Source: Protopterus annectens
Taxonomy: Eukaryota > Chordata > Ceratodontiformes > Protopteridae
Length of the DNA: 64,000 nucleotides
Direction: 5' to 3'
Assembly (NCBI RefSeq): GCF_019279795.1
Contig: NC_056743.1
Span: 868,887,864-868,951,863, forward strand
This document shows, piece by piece, positions 1 to 10,639 of this stretch. The notes under the pieces are model-generated. The model saw nothing but the letters and a program-made list of their open reading frames with translations. It was not told the DNA's origin and did not search any database. Within the stretch, counting starts at the first letter, position 1; each line of letters starts with the position of its first letter. A program made the position numbers and the translations under genes.

Positions 1-990
1 CTTCCCCTATTTTGGCAAGATGGATTCTGTCAGTGAGCCAGTTTGCTACCCATTTTTTAACATGCATATTGATGCCTAGTTGAGAGAGTTTATCTATTAT
101 ACCTAAGTGGGGAATGGTATCCAAGGCTCTGGCCAGGTCAATGTAGATGGTGTGCACCATCTTCCCCTCATCCATGGCATTGGTGAATGTCTCAAAAAAG
201 TCAACCAAATTTAACAGGCATGACCTCCCCTTGACGAAACCAAACTGTGTGGGATCAAGTGTTTGGAGGTTGCCAGTGTCCTTGTTAATGAGGTCCATGA
301 TAATCCGTTCCATGGCCTTGCAGATCAGGCTATTTAAGCTGATGGGTTTATAATTTCCTGGATTGGTGGATGCTCCATCTTTGTGCAAAGGGATGACAGT
401 GGCTGTCCTCCACTCGGCTGGGACCAAGCTGGTACTCAGGCTTTGGTTGAATAGGGTGCCTAATGGTTCTGCAAGTTCCAGACTTGAGTTCTCATAGGAT
501 GCAGGCTGGGATGTTATCAGGTCCCATGGAAGCAGTTTTTTTGCCTTTGAGAGAGCAGTGATGACTTGCTCCCTAGAAATAAGGACAGGGGAGCAGGTGC
601 TGGGGATGTCCTGATTTACTGATAGGGGGCCAGTGGGGTGAAGTTTTCACTGAACCTGTCTGCCAGCAGGTTGGCTGTGTCTACGGCGTTTCTGTATGTG
701 ATGTCTTGACCACCAGTTCTAAGCAGATCTCAGTCCTTCCTTTGAGATTGTGGACATATGTGAAGAAGGCGTTATGTTTGTCTTTAGTAGATGTGGCCAG
801 TTTGGACTAATTTACTTTGGAGGATTTCACTAGTGCTCTTACTTGATTGTTCAGGCTAAGGAAAGATTGCTTCCATTAAGGCAGCTGCTCCTTCTTGGTC
901 CTGGACAGCAATTTTTTTCCTTTTGTTATAGACTTTATTTATTGCAGATGTCCAACAGACAGATTTGCCCTTCCTTGAGGAGGAGGATTT
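1..990 (-). pseudogene. CR1-type LINE reverse transcriptase fragment, minus strand, cut by window edge
   Basis: Read on the minus strand this matches, region by region, the plus-strand CR1 copy at 18088-19100. The endonuclease-RT linker lies near 930-990 (contains CWTSAINK), then finger/palm segments, then a motif-A-like DLARALDT stretch near 130-150 and WVANWLTDRIH near 20-50. It has stops and frameshifts, so it is dead. The rest of the RT and the 3' end would lie left of the window. CR1 RTs copy their own RNA at a nicked target. It abuts a plus-strand CR1 head-to-head near 960-1000; the exact border is uncertain. It could instead be the main body of an element whose 5' part is inverted, but the plus-strand copy has its own RT further right, so a separate copy is more likely. 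Confidence 0.75.
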
Positions 991-1726
991 TGTCCTGTCA
1001 GGTATTCCTGATTACAGGTTACTGGCTAAGGATCTTGCCACCATATAGTGCCTTTTTTTAGGCAAAGTTCAAAGGACAAAACCACCACCGTAACAGCTAC
1101 AAGCATGCAAAATCTGAAGATAATGCTACTCAGTGCTAGAAGTCTAAACCTCAAAATGCACTCTCTCGAGACGCTCCTAAAAATGGAGAACATCGATATC
1201 TCTGCAGTAATTGAGACCTGGTTCAAGACTCCAGAGAGCATGCCTGCAATACCATGCTACAACTCTTACCACACTTTTTGGCCACTAAACCAGGACCGAA
1301 ACACTTATTGTGGAGGAGTGTCCATATTCACTAAGGATATTCACACCACCAGGCTAGTTGCTCAACACAATGCGTCTGAAATTCTCTAGGTACAACTAAC
1401 ACTAGGTAAGACTACAATCCAAATTGTAGCTTGCTACAGATCCCCATCATGCCCCAAGATTCTTACTACACCTTCCTAAACATACTGGAAATATTAAGAT
1501 ACAACCAAACACCCTAATACTGGGTGATTTCAACTACCCTGCCATTAACTGGAAAAACTACTCATGTACCCAACACCTTTGCCCAACGGTTCTTGGAATT
1601 CATAAATTTCAATGCCCCGGATCAGCTAATTCATAATCCCACCAGGGGCTCCAATATCCTAGACCTGGTCATTACCAACATGGGAAATCGATGCTCCACA
1701 CCTGTGGTCACCCCCTTGTTGGTCAG
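960..1726 (+). pseudogene. CR1 LINE (copy a), endonuclease domain, first part
   Basis: Apurinic-like endonuclease domain of a CR1 LINE. Visible motifs are LLSARSLNLK (start of the domain, about 1123), the catalytic-region stretch VIETWFK (about 1208), a GGGV-type turn (1312, C replacing the first G) and GDFNYPAINW (about 1523), followed by NILDLVITN (about 1650). The frame is broken after 1389 and again near 1523, so the copy is dead. The reading stops at 1726 inside the codons for the C-terminal SDH motif because DIRS-1 is inserted there. The SDHK codons resume at 17884-17895. The family nicks target DNA for target-primed reverse transcription. The region before about 1045 resembles the end of CR1 ORF1 in the copy at 21000. 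Confidence 0.8.
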
Positions 1727-1930
1727 ATGTTCATCGTGTTTCACTGTTGCAGTCATTACTCTTGGGTTATCCTGCTGGCAGGCTACCCGCAGTCAGCACG
1801 AGTTCCAAAGTCTAGGTCCGGTGTCGGTTCTGTCGCCTCTTTCCTGACGTCAGTGCGCCAGGGGTATAAAAGATGCAGCCGACGCCATTTTCTTCAGTCT
1901 TTCTTGCCATGCGGTGCCCGAAGCAAAAGC
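1727..1930 (+). repeat. DIRS-1 left inverted terminal repeat
   Basis: The stretch from TGTTCATCG through the gtcagtgcgcca and tataaaagatgcag blocks reappears reverse-complemented at 17680-17860. The right copy extends about 27 bp further outward. Unequal terminal repeats of this kind are typical of DIRS elements. Confidence 0.9.
1865..1872 (+). promoter_or_regulatory. TATA box in DIRS-1 left terminal repeat
   Basis: TATAAAAG lies in a GC-rich context inside the left terminal repeat, with a pyrimidine-rich TTCAGTC stretch about 25 bp downstream that could serve as an initiator. The mirror copy is in the right repeat near 17709-17716. It is placed correctly to drive the gag-RT transcript. Use is inferred, not shown. 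Confidence 0.6.
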
Positions 1931-2046
1931 AGTTCGCAAGTGCCGGTCGGCCGACTCCTGAGATTTTCAAAGCTGAATTTCAGAACCGAAGTCTTCATTA
2001 AAGCTAAGTACCCCATTGGGGAAATTTTTTTCTTGCTCCAGACCGA

Positions 2047-3649
2047 TGTCAGAAAAAGTTAACAATTGTATTTCTTGTGGGAAGCAAATACCTCATAAGG
2101 ATTCTCACTCTTACTGTATTCCTTGCCTAGGTCCTGAGCACAACGTTGCTAGCTGTCGGTTTTGCGCTAGATTCAACCAACACACTATCAAGCATCTGTT
2201 CGATTTTGCATTTCATTACTTTGGCTGAAGATTTAATTATATAATGCCAGCAGAACAGCTGACAACCGGAGTTTACAAAAAACGCAAGGACAAGGACAAG
2301 GATAGGCATCTGAGGTCCAAAACCCATGACAAAGCCTCTTCTAGGCCAGTCGCTGGTTCTCAGTCAGGCGCTTTCGCAGCCACTGGTGCCCGCTACCTCA
2401 GAGCCACAGGCCGCTTCTGACTCCCACGTGGAGCCGACTGGGCCTCTGGAAACTCAAAGTATTGGACACTCGGAAATCAATCCTTCAGATGGGTCCGGAG
2501 CCACTGAGCAGGCATCAGCTTCTGAGGGTGTCTTCAGATCTACACAAATATATATTAAACCATCCTCAGCTTCAAAGACAAAGACTAAAGCAGCTCTAAA
2601 GACAAAGAAACAAGTACAGCATTCTCCTACACAGACTTCCATGCCTAAAAAACAGACGCTCAAAATGGCCGAAGACCTAATTACTTTGACCAGGGGCTCC
2701 CATCCCCCTCCTGATAAGAGGCCTAGGCAAGAGACAGAATATGACTCTTCTGATCAGGTATCTATTTCCTCTGATTCCTCTTCTGAACAGGATTTTTCCA
2801 TGCTTCCCTATGAGGATTCTGATGCAGAAGAATCCATTCCTTTAGCCTCTCCTCCTGAGGACTATTCCTTTGGAGAAACACTGCATACTATGAGGGAGCA
2901 TTTCTGCTGGGAAGCTAAGATTATTCTGAGTCTAAGAAAAGGCTCAGAGACTTCCTGCTACTTCTTCAGCATAGACCCCTTGCCATTCCTCCAGTTTTAG
3001 ACATTGTAGATGATGTATTTTCAGAGTCCGGACTATCCCCTGACTCTTTACCCCCTGCACCTGCTAAGCCAGACAGATACTACAGGGTCCCGGATTCTCA
3101 TAAATTCCTATATAAAAACCCTGCTGCTGACCCAGAAACTATATCTCCGGGTCCCAAGGGGGTTAAGGCTGCTACTGCGAAAATCCCTGTCCCCTCTGAT
3201 AGGGATTCTAGGGCTCTAAACAGATGGGGGGAAAAGTATACAGTTTTGCCACCCTGGCTGTAAGGGCTTTAAATTGTCAATTTCATATGCTTAAATATCA
3301 GCAGTATTTACTGTTACTACTTAAACAGAAAATGTTGACAAATTCTGAATGTTCTGAAAACAAGGAATTGCAGGATTTATTGCATGCAACTGAACAAGTG
3401 GGAAAGCATACTTTGCAATGTGATTATGATTCACTGGAGGCCTCTTGCAGGGCCGCTGTTACAGGTTCTGTTATTAGAAGGCATGCTTGGTTAAAGGAAC
3501 AAAATCTGCCTGATTATGTTAAAGCAAAATTATTAGATGCACCATTACAGCATGATACTTTGTTTGGTACTAAAGCAGAAGAGGTGTTGAAAAAAATGGA
3601 GGATAAAGCAAAATCCATGCAGACAGTCAAGGATTTCTTACAGGTATAG
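2047..3649 (+). pseudogene. DIRS-1 gag-like ORF, broken
   Basis: The N-terminal part (2047-2228) has a Cys/His cluster, C-x2-C...CIPCLG..H....C-x2-C, shared with the gag starts of DIRS-3 (48520) and DIRS-5 (55100). It is followed by a Ser/Pro-rich low-complexity middle (2326-3000) and a C-terminal helical part (3224-3649: ATLAVRALNCQ, then RRHAWL and a conserved APLQHDTLFG stretch) that matches the gag ends of DIRS-2 and DIRS-3. At least three frame breaks separate the parts. DIRS gag proteins are thought to package element RNA. The Cys/His cluster may bind zinc; that is inference. Confidence 0.7.
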
Positions 3650-3782
3650 CCACCCAGGTTTAGCAGGAACTGGCCTTCTAAAAATTGCTCCTTTCCAGTC
3701 TCAGACAGACTACAAAGAGACAGATGCAGGCGTCCGAGAGGCAGATCTCAGCCCCAAGGCTCATACAGGCCTAAACAATGGG

Positions 3783-4667
3783 GTGCTCCTACCTCCAAAA
3801 GCGGAGAAGACAAATCACAACCTTACAGAAAACAGTCCCAATGACTTTCCTCTTCCAGTTCCAAGCAGTTTCCTTTTGACAGCCCCCTTAGGGGGAAAAC
3901 TAGCACTTTTTTCATCAAATTGGCAAATGGTTACCCAAGACAAATGGGTTCTCAACATAGTGTCCCAAGGCTACAGGTTCCATTTCCACACCCTACCATG
4001 GTCAAAGGGCATGCCAGACCTGCCACACAATCAATGGGCAGAGGCACAAAAACAAATTACAGCCCTCATGGACATGAGGGCCATTCAGCAAGTACCACAA
4101 CAAGAGCAGGGGCAAGGATTTTACTCCAGACTTTTTCAAGTGCCCAGGAAGGACAAAACCTGGAGATCAATTCTGGACCTATCTATACTAAATACGTTTC
4201 TGGAAGTTCCAAAATTCAAGATGTTGACTCTTCAGCAGCTACTGCCCATGCTGGGCAAAAGGGCTTAGCTGGTAACTTTGGACCTAAAAGAGGCATACCT
4301 GCATGTCCCAGTCAGACAATCTTGTAGAAGATACCTCAGAGTCATAGCTGGCTCAATGCATTACCAATTTTCTGCACTGCCCTTTGGCTTATCTACTGCG
4401 CCCAGGGTCTTTACAAAATGCCTGGCACCAGTAATTGCATTTTGCAGACAAAAAGGAATTCAAATTTATCCCTACTTGGACGACTGCCTAATTCAAGCAG
4501 AGAACAAAGACACTCTTCTAAAGCATCTGGCGTTTGTAAAAAGATTACTAATTGGCCTAGGGTACACAGTAAACAAAAAGAAATCAAAACTAGTGCCCTC
4601 TCAAGAGATAATATTCCTGGGCGCAAGCTTAAATACAACTGCCCAGGTGGCTTATCTCACGCCAGAC
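3783..4667 (+). pseudogene. DIRS-1 reverse transcriptase, N-terminal part
   Basis: RT of the DIRS type. In order: WVLNIVSQGY, FYSRLFQVPRKD (fingers), WRSILDLSILN, VTLDLKEAYLHVPV (motif A, catalytic Asp), LPFGLSTAPRVFTK (motif B) and YPYLDDCLIQ (motif C, YLDD catalytic pair, about 4470). A frame break lies between 4268 and 4278 (stop after KRA). The frame is then open to 4667, where the PLE block interrupts it after YLTPDKQ. It resumes at 15031. The enzyme would copy element RNA into DNA. It is dead by frameshift and insertion. Confidence 0.85.
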
Positions 4668-4681
4668 AAGCAAAAACAACT
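4668..4681 (+). repeat. Left target-site duplication of PLE block
   Basis: aagcaaaaacaact occurs here and again at 15017-15030. Joining the two flanks restores the DIRS-1 reading across the site. The first two A's could belong to either side, so the duplication is 12-14 bp. Confidence 0.85.
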
Positions 4682-5572
4682 CACGAAAGCAACGAAAAAT
4701 AGACCAGTAGCTAAACAGTTGGAAACAGGACCCTCTTCACGAAAAGGCTAAAAACAACTTTCGTTTATTAACTTAAAGTGCGTTCAGTATCGTACACTTT
4801 TCGACAAGCCAATACTTGACTTCTTCAGAAGACAAAAAACAGTGAAACCCTCTAGTGGGCTTGACTTTATACAAATTCATTAATTAACTTAATTGAAAGA
4901 GTACATAATTTAATGAATTAACCCTGTTTCCTATTTATACATTTTATATTACAATCTATAAAAAACAACTGTTGTGTAAATGCTTGCAAAACATTTGTGA
5001 TACATCCAAAACACAGGAAAGAAACACATATACTTGAATGAAATAAAATAAGAACGAGTTAAACTAAAAATAAAAATAAAAATGAAAATACATGCATTTT
5101 ACAGGTTGGTATTAATAGTTGATATTAAGACACTCTACAGCTAGTAAAAAACAAAGCTGTTCAGAGTACGTAACCACGCAAACACATTGCTTTACACATT
5201 ATTTACACAATTATTAATTGCTCTTAGTTTTATGGCTAAAAAGACTTGTTACAAACTCGTAGCAGATTTGCCAGTAGTGCAACGCTCATAAAGTGAGCGC
5301 CTGACCGTAACTAAATATTAATTAATGTGTTGAATAGTATATTAAATAAGTACGGGAAGCTCTGTGTTTTATTACTAAGAATCTCATGACAAGGTTACCA
5401 GTTAATCAAACTCATCTAATGAGCACAAAAACGTACCAAAGTGTTGACAAAAGTGGTTGTGCTAACAATGCAAATGGCCCCGGGAAAACCTATACGAACC
5501 ATTGCCTCTATAGTCATTAGTCACTACTAGGGTTGAAAAAATATATAATTATACAGAATTCATACCTGAAGT
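4682..5572 (-). repeat. PLE-1 minus copy, downstream pLTR (full length)
   Basis: About 891 bp, matching 9725-10621 in reverse complement. It ends (left edge) exactly where the repeat meets ORF1 in the upstream copy. It is AT-rich and holds a hammerhead ribozyme. The left edge is the block's border with the target duplication. Confidence 0.9.
4771..4840 (-). ncRNA. Hammerhead ribozyme in pLTR (minus copy, downstream)
   Basis: On the minus strand, CTGAAGA (4828-4822) is followed by a stem-II hairpin, GAAA, a stem III closed by AGTGT/GCACT, then TT as the U-H cleavage dinucleotide. The predicted cut is between 4775 and 4774. Stem I can form CUU/AAG, then an internal loop, then GUUU/AAAC. PLE pLTRs are known to encode hammerhead ribozymes. 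Activity is inferred from the core only. Confidence 0.75.
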
Positions 5573-5602
5573 TGTTGTGTTCAACCTAACATTTAAAAAT
5601 CA

Positions 5603-7946
5603 CTACCTCTCTAGATTTTTCAATCTCAATATACACTGGATTGAACACATCTCATTAATACCGGGTCTCTGGTTCGCGTTTACTCTCAATTGCCCGAGAA
5701 GTTCTTTCCTTTCAAGTTTTAGTGAGTCGTGACTACCCCTTCCATCACTAACTTGTTGGTCAATGGCTCTAAATTTGAACTCATGTCCCGGGTTATCATT
5801 ATTGTGCCTTGCCAGAGCGTTAGACAATCTATTACACCTAATACTATATAGATGTTCATAGATTCTCTCATTTAGCCTCCTGTCCGTCTTCCCAATGTAG
5901 AAGGCCGGACATTGGTAACACTTTGCCAAGTACACCACTTGTTTACTATTGCAGTTGAGTCTAAAGTGTGTTTTGAACCTCAACTCCCCCATTTCAAAAT
6001 TACAACCTTCATCAATAAACTTGCAATACTTACACATATTACACTTAAACATTCCCTTCCTAGTTGTATATGGCTGCCTACTACTCTCAAGAAGTTCTTT
6101 TAAGTTACTGCCCCTTTTGTAAACTATCTTGGGTTTGGTTGGTAGTTTATTCTGCAGTTCAACATCATTGCACAGAAAATCCCAATTTTTTAGAATAATG
6201 CTGTAAATCAAGTGGGAGTCCAAGTTGAAGGTGCAACAAAAACTAGCAGTGAGACTGACTTCATCTATTTCCCTGCCTTCATGGGGTACTGTCTGGTTCT
6301 GGTTTATATTACCGTCATTTAACAACGGTACATATAATTTCATAGTTCTTTTGAGTTTGACTTCTTTCATTATCTCAAGAAGGAAGTCATGGGGATATCC
6401 CCTCCTCAAAAAGAACTGTAGTAACGTTTCACATTCTGTTAAAAATTCCTCATCATTTGTTGTCATTCTGGTCGCCCTCACAAGCTGACCCTTTACCACT
6501 GATTTCTTTTGGTGTTTTGGGTGGCAACTAGAGAAATGTAGGAAGGAATTAGAGTATGTTTCCTTCCGATGTATCTTGGAAACCCAAATTTTCCTATTAT
6601 AATCCTTCCTGAGGTCCACATCTAGGTAGTCAATTCTATCACTGTTGTATTTAAATGTAAAAGAAAGGAAATCTGTCGAATTATTAAGGTATCCCATGAA
6701 TTCCTCAATATCCATGACGGTTCCACTGAACATTACAAACATGTCATCAAGGAACCTTGTGTAGAAGAGCAATTTAGATTTGTAACCTCCTTCATTTAAC
6801 AAAAAAGATCTCTCCCAGAATGCCATGACTAAGTTAGCTATGCTCCCCCCACATGGGGAACCCATAGCTATCCCAATTCTTTGATGGTATAGTTCCTTAT
6901 CGAACTTTAGGTAATTGTATGAGAGAACAACATCAATCAGCTCTCCTACCAGTTGGCTTTCTTCACTTGGTGCTCCCAATAATCTTAACATTGCAGGTAC
7001 CCAGTCTACAGCTATGTTATGAGGGATGGAAGAATAGAGGTCCTTCACATCAATAGTTACTAGCAAGCAGTCAGGATGGAACCCTAAAGTATTAATGGAA
7101 CTTAAGAAAGACCATGAATCTTTTGTAATTTGACTTTCCTTTATCACATATTTTTGTAAAATCCTGTCCAGTACCTTGGCGCAGGTATATGTGATACTGT
7201 TCCTCCCGTCCACCAAAGGTCTCATTGGTGGGTTGTTAATATTTTTGTGAATTTTAGGAATTCCAAACAACATAGGAGTTCTTGGAGTTAATTGCTGCAG
7301 GTAACTATAGGTTTCCCTGTCAATACGTGCCTCAATGTACAATTCCTCTATGAAGCTCCTAATCCTATGGTGAGCTGTGTTCATCTCAGTAATAGATGTT
7401 TTTGAGTAGGCATCACTATTAAGAATCTGATGCATTCTAGTGGTGTAGTCCTCACTAGACATAATGGTGATGCCACCCCCCTTATCTGGCTTCATCAAGC
7501 GGACAGGGGCATCCCTGAGGAACTGTAACTCAGATCTTTCTTCCTTAGTTGTATTATAAGTATTATAACCATGTCTGGGTTTTTGTTTTTTTAGATTCCT
7601 CAGGTCTAATTCCATTGCTCTCTCAAAAATTGCAAGTGTTGGGTGTAGTGGGGGGTTGAAAACACTAGCTACGTAAAATTCAGATTTCCTCTTTAAATCT
7701 TTACCCATAAGATGTAGTAAGTTAAGCTTTCCTAGTAAACAATTTCAAATCAATCAGTGTACAAGCTAAGTCAAAATGGGAAGAAGGTACAAAAGTGTAT
7801 CCTTTAGCTAACAGTTCAACCGTCTCTGTGCTGATATTATAATCGGTGTAATTAAACACCTTGAAATCACCACTCTCATTTAGTAGGATCCTACAACACT
7901 GATTCATAGTTTGAGGAGAGCCATCACCTTGTGCCAAGATCACCAC
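5603..7946 (-). pseudogene. PLE-1 ORF2 (RT + GIY-YIG), minus copy, one frameshift
   Basis: Same protein as the intact plus copy at 11835-14177. The N-terminal 74 codons (7946-7722) and the remaining 701 codons (7708-5603) are in different frames because of one extra A near 7733 in the LFTRK codons. Downstream the domains are complete: IPKIHK, VTIDVKDLYSSIPH (motif A), AMGSPCGGSIANL (motif B), TRFLDDMF (motif C), a C-x2-C-x2-C linker and the GIY-YIG endonuclease (VVYLAK...FYIGKTDRR). A single-base lesion in an otherwise open 2.3-kb frame argues for a young copy. Confidence 0.9.
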
Positions 7947-9142
7947 CTTTTTCTCCTGGCCCCCCTCCTTTTGTTGTTCTGCCCCCGTGTGTTGGAGGCT
8001 CCCGGTCGAAAATTCTGGCCCTGGTGGTTACCATTCATATTAGCTCCATTGCTATTGTTAGTGCCCAAGTTTTTATTTTGGTTCGCTATCCTTTCACTCC
8101 TCCTGGCCTCAACGTTGTTGACTTGACCATTGTATGCCATGTCTTCTTCCCATTGATACTCGTTTTGGTTCCTCGAGTCACCCTCTGTGACCCTAGAGTC
8201 CCTTCCATTCACACCCACACCCCCAGTGATTAAAGACGTACTATTGGTATACACTGGTGGTTTAGGGTATGCTTTACCAGACCTGTAATCATTTAGGTCT
8301 CTAGTATTTTTTTTATTTTTGGTAAAATTAAGTCTACTAAGATGTTCATCGATGCTTTTGAAGCATCTCTCGTACTCAAACTGATATCTCCCGTAATCAA
8401 TGTCATTTTTAATACCATTGTCCAGTTCATCTATTTCGATCAATAGACCATCGATTAGGATTTGATATTGCTCGCAAAATAAACCTAGCACCTCAAGTCC
8501 ATGTCTGTCAAACAATGTTAACAGAGCACTGTGGAAAGATGATCCTTCCACAAGTCCTGCAGGGAATTGCCATTGCCTTAGACCCTTCGGTACTATTTTT
8601 AATTTTATGCATTCTCGGAAGTATGCGACTTCAAGTTGCAACTTCCACACTTTAAACAGTTTGTTGTCAAAAATAGTGAGCCTGGTTGCTAAATCGTGGC
8701 TTACCTCTTCTTGGCTCACCACGTTAACAGTCGTTCCTTCGTTGTTGAAATGGAATTCCCTGTGCACCCATATATCCAAAGTTGGTGCTGGAGCGGTGTT
8801 TCTTTCAGCCTGTGCAGGTCTAATTCCTTGATTTACTGTTTGTATTTGTTCGTCGTCGCCATTACCCCGTTGTCGATCACCCGGAAGCTGACCACTACTG
8901 TTGCTACCTCCCGGTCGGTTAGAAACACTACTGGTTCCACTGTTTTGAACTCTGTGCGTGCTCGGTACGCTCTCTTGAGTGTTGTTATCTCTATCCTGTA
9001 ATTCTTGTTGAATGCGTGCTGCAGCGCTGACTTGTTGAGACAACCGATCAACTTTTTGAGTTAAAAGCTCAATTAAAATTGTAAGATTCCCTTCATTCTC
9101 TTGGGAATTGCCGTTATTCGTTAGGGAGCTTCCTGAATCCAT
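7940..9142 (-). CDS. PLE-1 ORF1, intact (minus copy)
   Basis: An open frame of about 400 residues from an ATG at 9142; the frame is open a little further upstream but without ATG. Residues 1-50 hold a probable coiled coil (ILIELLTQKVDRLSQQVSAAA). The centre has a conserved block (LEVAYFRECIKLKIVPKGLRQW) that also occurs in the ORF1 relics of PLE-3 (36600) and PLE-4 (47220). The C-terminus is Asn/Gly/Arg-rich, ending RRGARRKRW, and likely binds nucleic acid. No enzyme motif is seen. Its end overlaps the open frame of ORF2 by 7 bp. A role in RNA binding or particle assembly is inference by analogy to other retroelement first ORFs. Confidence 0.85.
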   Translation of the reverse strand: MDSGSSLTNNGNSQENEGNLTILIELLTQKVDRLSQQVSAAARIQQELQDRDNNTQESVPSTHRVQNSGTSSVSNRPGGSNSSGQLPGDRQRGNGDDEQIQTVNQGIRPAQAERNTAPAPTLDIWVHREFHFNNEGTTVNVVSQEEVSHDLATRLTIFDNKLFKVWKLQLEVAYFRECIKLKIVPKGLRQWQFPAGLVEGSSFHSALLTLFDRHGLEVLGLFCEQYQILIDGLLIEIDELDNGIKNDIDYGRYQFEYERCFKSIDEHLSRLNFTKNKKNTRDLNDYRSGKAYPKPPVYTNSTSLITGGVGVNGRDSRVTEGDSRNQNEYQWEEDMAYNGQVNNVEARRSERIANQNKNLGTNNSNGANMNGNHQGQNFRPGASNTRGQNNKRRGARRKRW

Positions 9143-9160
9143 TTCGACACTTACACAAAC

Positions 9161-9504
9161 CACGAAAGCAACGAAAAATAGACCAGTAGCTAAACAGTTG
9201 GAAACAGGACCCTCTTCACGAAAAGGCTAAAAACAACTTTCGTTTATTAACTTAAAGTGCGTTCAGTATCGTACACTTTTCGACAAGCCAATACTTGACT
9301 TCTTCAGAAGACAAAAAACAGTGAAACCCTCTAGTGGGCTTGACTTTATACAAATTCATTAATTAACTTAATTGAACGAGTACATAATTTAATGAATTAA
9401 CCCTGTTTCCTATTTATACATTTTATATTACAATCTATAAAAAACAACTATTGTGTAAATGCTTGCAAAACATTTGTGATACATCCAAAACACAGGAAAG
9501 AAAC
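9161..9504 (-). repeat. PLE-1 minus copy, upstream pLTR, 5'-truncated
   Basis: Matches 4682-5025 closely in the same orientation and stops abruptly after ggaaagaaac at 9504, where DIRS-1-type sequence takes over within a few bases. It contains a second complete hammerhead core (about 9251-9315, minus). Confidence 0.9.
9251..9315 (-). ncRNA. Hammerhead ribozyme in pLTR (minus copy, upstream)
   Basis: Same core as at 4771-4840: CTGAAGA, stem II, GAAA, AGTGT/GCACT stem III and a TT cleavage pair, read on the minus strand. No base change in the core. It would cut the minus-copy transcript near its 5' end. Confidence 0.75.
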
Positions 9505-9507
9505 CTG

Positions 9508-9722
9508 CTGAGATTTTCAAAGCTGAATTTCAGAACCGAAGTCTTCATTAAAGCTAAGTACCCCATTGGGGAAATTTTTTTCTTGCTCCAGACCGATATC
9601 AGAAAAAGTTAACAATTGTATTTCTTGTGGGAAGCAAATACCTCATAAGGATTCTCACTCTTACTGTATTCCTTGCCTAGGCCCTGAGCACAACGTTGCT
9701 AGCTGTCGGTTTTGCGATAGAT
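9508..9722 (+). mobile_element. DIRS-1-type gag leader fragment used as filler between PLE copies
   Basis: About 215 bp matching 1958-2172 of the host DIRS-1 with about three substitutions. It covers the untranslated leader and the start of gag, in the same orientation as DIRS-1. It has no terminal repeat and no duplication of its own, so it did not arrive as a DIRS insertion. It joins the truncated 5' end of the minus PLE to the 5' end of the plus PLE. Confidence 0.95.
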
Positions 9723-9724
9723 AG

Positions 9725-10621
9725 ACTTCAGGTATGAATTCTGTATAATTATATATTTTTTCAACCCTAGTAGTGACTAATGACTATAGAGGCAATGGTT
9801 CGTATAGGTTTTCCCGGGGCCATTTGCATTGTTAGTACAACCACTTTTGTCAACACTTTGGTACGTTTTTGTGCTCATTAGATGAGTTTGATTAACTGGT
9901 AACCTTGTCATGAGATTCTTAGTAATAAAACACAGAGCTTCCCGTACTTATTTAATATACTATTCAACACATTAATTAATATTTAGTTACGGTCAGGCGC
10001 TCACTTTATGAGCGTCGCACTACTGGCAAATCTGCTACGAGTTTGTAACGAGTCTTTTTAGCCATAAAACTAAGAGCAATTAATAATTGTGTAAATAATG
10101 TGTAAAGCAATGTGTTTGCGTGGTTACGTACTCTGAACAGCTTTTTTTTTACTAGCTGTAGAGTGTCTTAATATCAACTATTAATACCAACCTGTAAAAT
10201 GCATGTATTTTCATTTTTATTTTTATTTTTATTTTTAGTTTAACTCATTCTTATTTTATTTCATTTAAGTATATGTGTTTCTTTCCTGTGTTTTGGATGT
10301 ATCACAAATGTTTTGCAAGCATTTACACAATAGTTGTTTTTTATAGATTGTAATATAAAATGTATAAATAGGAAACAGGGTTAATTCATTAAATTATGTA
10401 CTCTTTCAATTAAGTTAATTAATGAATTTGTATAAAGTCAAGCCCACTAGAGGGTTTCACTGTTTTTTTGTCTTCTGAAGAAGTCAAGTATTGGCTTGTC
10501 GAAAAGTGTACGATACTGAACGCACTTTAAGTTAATAAACGAAAGTTGTTTTTAGCCTTTTCGTGAAGAGGGTCCTGTTTCCAACTGTTTAGCTACTGGT
10601 CTATTTTTCGTTGCTTTCGTG
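9725..10621 (+). repeat. PLE-1 plus copy, upstream pLTR (full length)
   Basis: About 897 bp from acttcaggtatg to ctttcgtg, repeated downstream at 14208-15016 and, inverted, at 4682-5572. It probably carries the promoter, as in other PLEs, but no clear TATA box was assigned. ORF1 begins directly after it. Confidence 0.9.
10466..10540 (+). ncRNA. Hammerhead ribozyme in pLTR (plus copy, upstream)
   Basis: CTGAAGA at 10475-10481, stem II (GUCAAG/CUUGUC, one U-U mismatch), GAAA at 10501-10504, stem III (AGUGU/GCACU) and cleavage pair UU at 10527-10528, followed by AAG, which pairs with CUU just before the core. Cleavage is predicted after 10528. The layout is hammerhead type I. Confidence 0.75.
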
Positions 10622-10639
10622 GTTTGTGTAAGTTTCGAA

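Noticed and set aside
1-1726. A single CR1 with 5' inversion spanning the left edge
   Set aside because: The plus-strand endonuclease continues beyond DIRS-1 into its own plus-strand RT, so the minus-strand RT at 1-990 is better taken as another copy.
5912-6488. Open frames on the plus strand opposite PLE-1 ORF2 (and mirror frames at 13292-13868)
   Set aside because: They are antisense shadows of a conserved coding region and repeat only because the PLE copies repeat.
7911-9001. Hydrophobic-looking plus-strand frames opposite PLE-1 ORF1
   Set aside because: Antisense shadows of the Asn/Arg-rich ORF1; no start context, and mirrored in the second copy.
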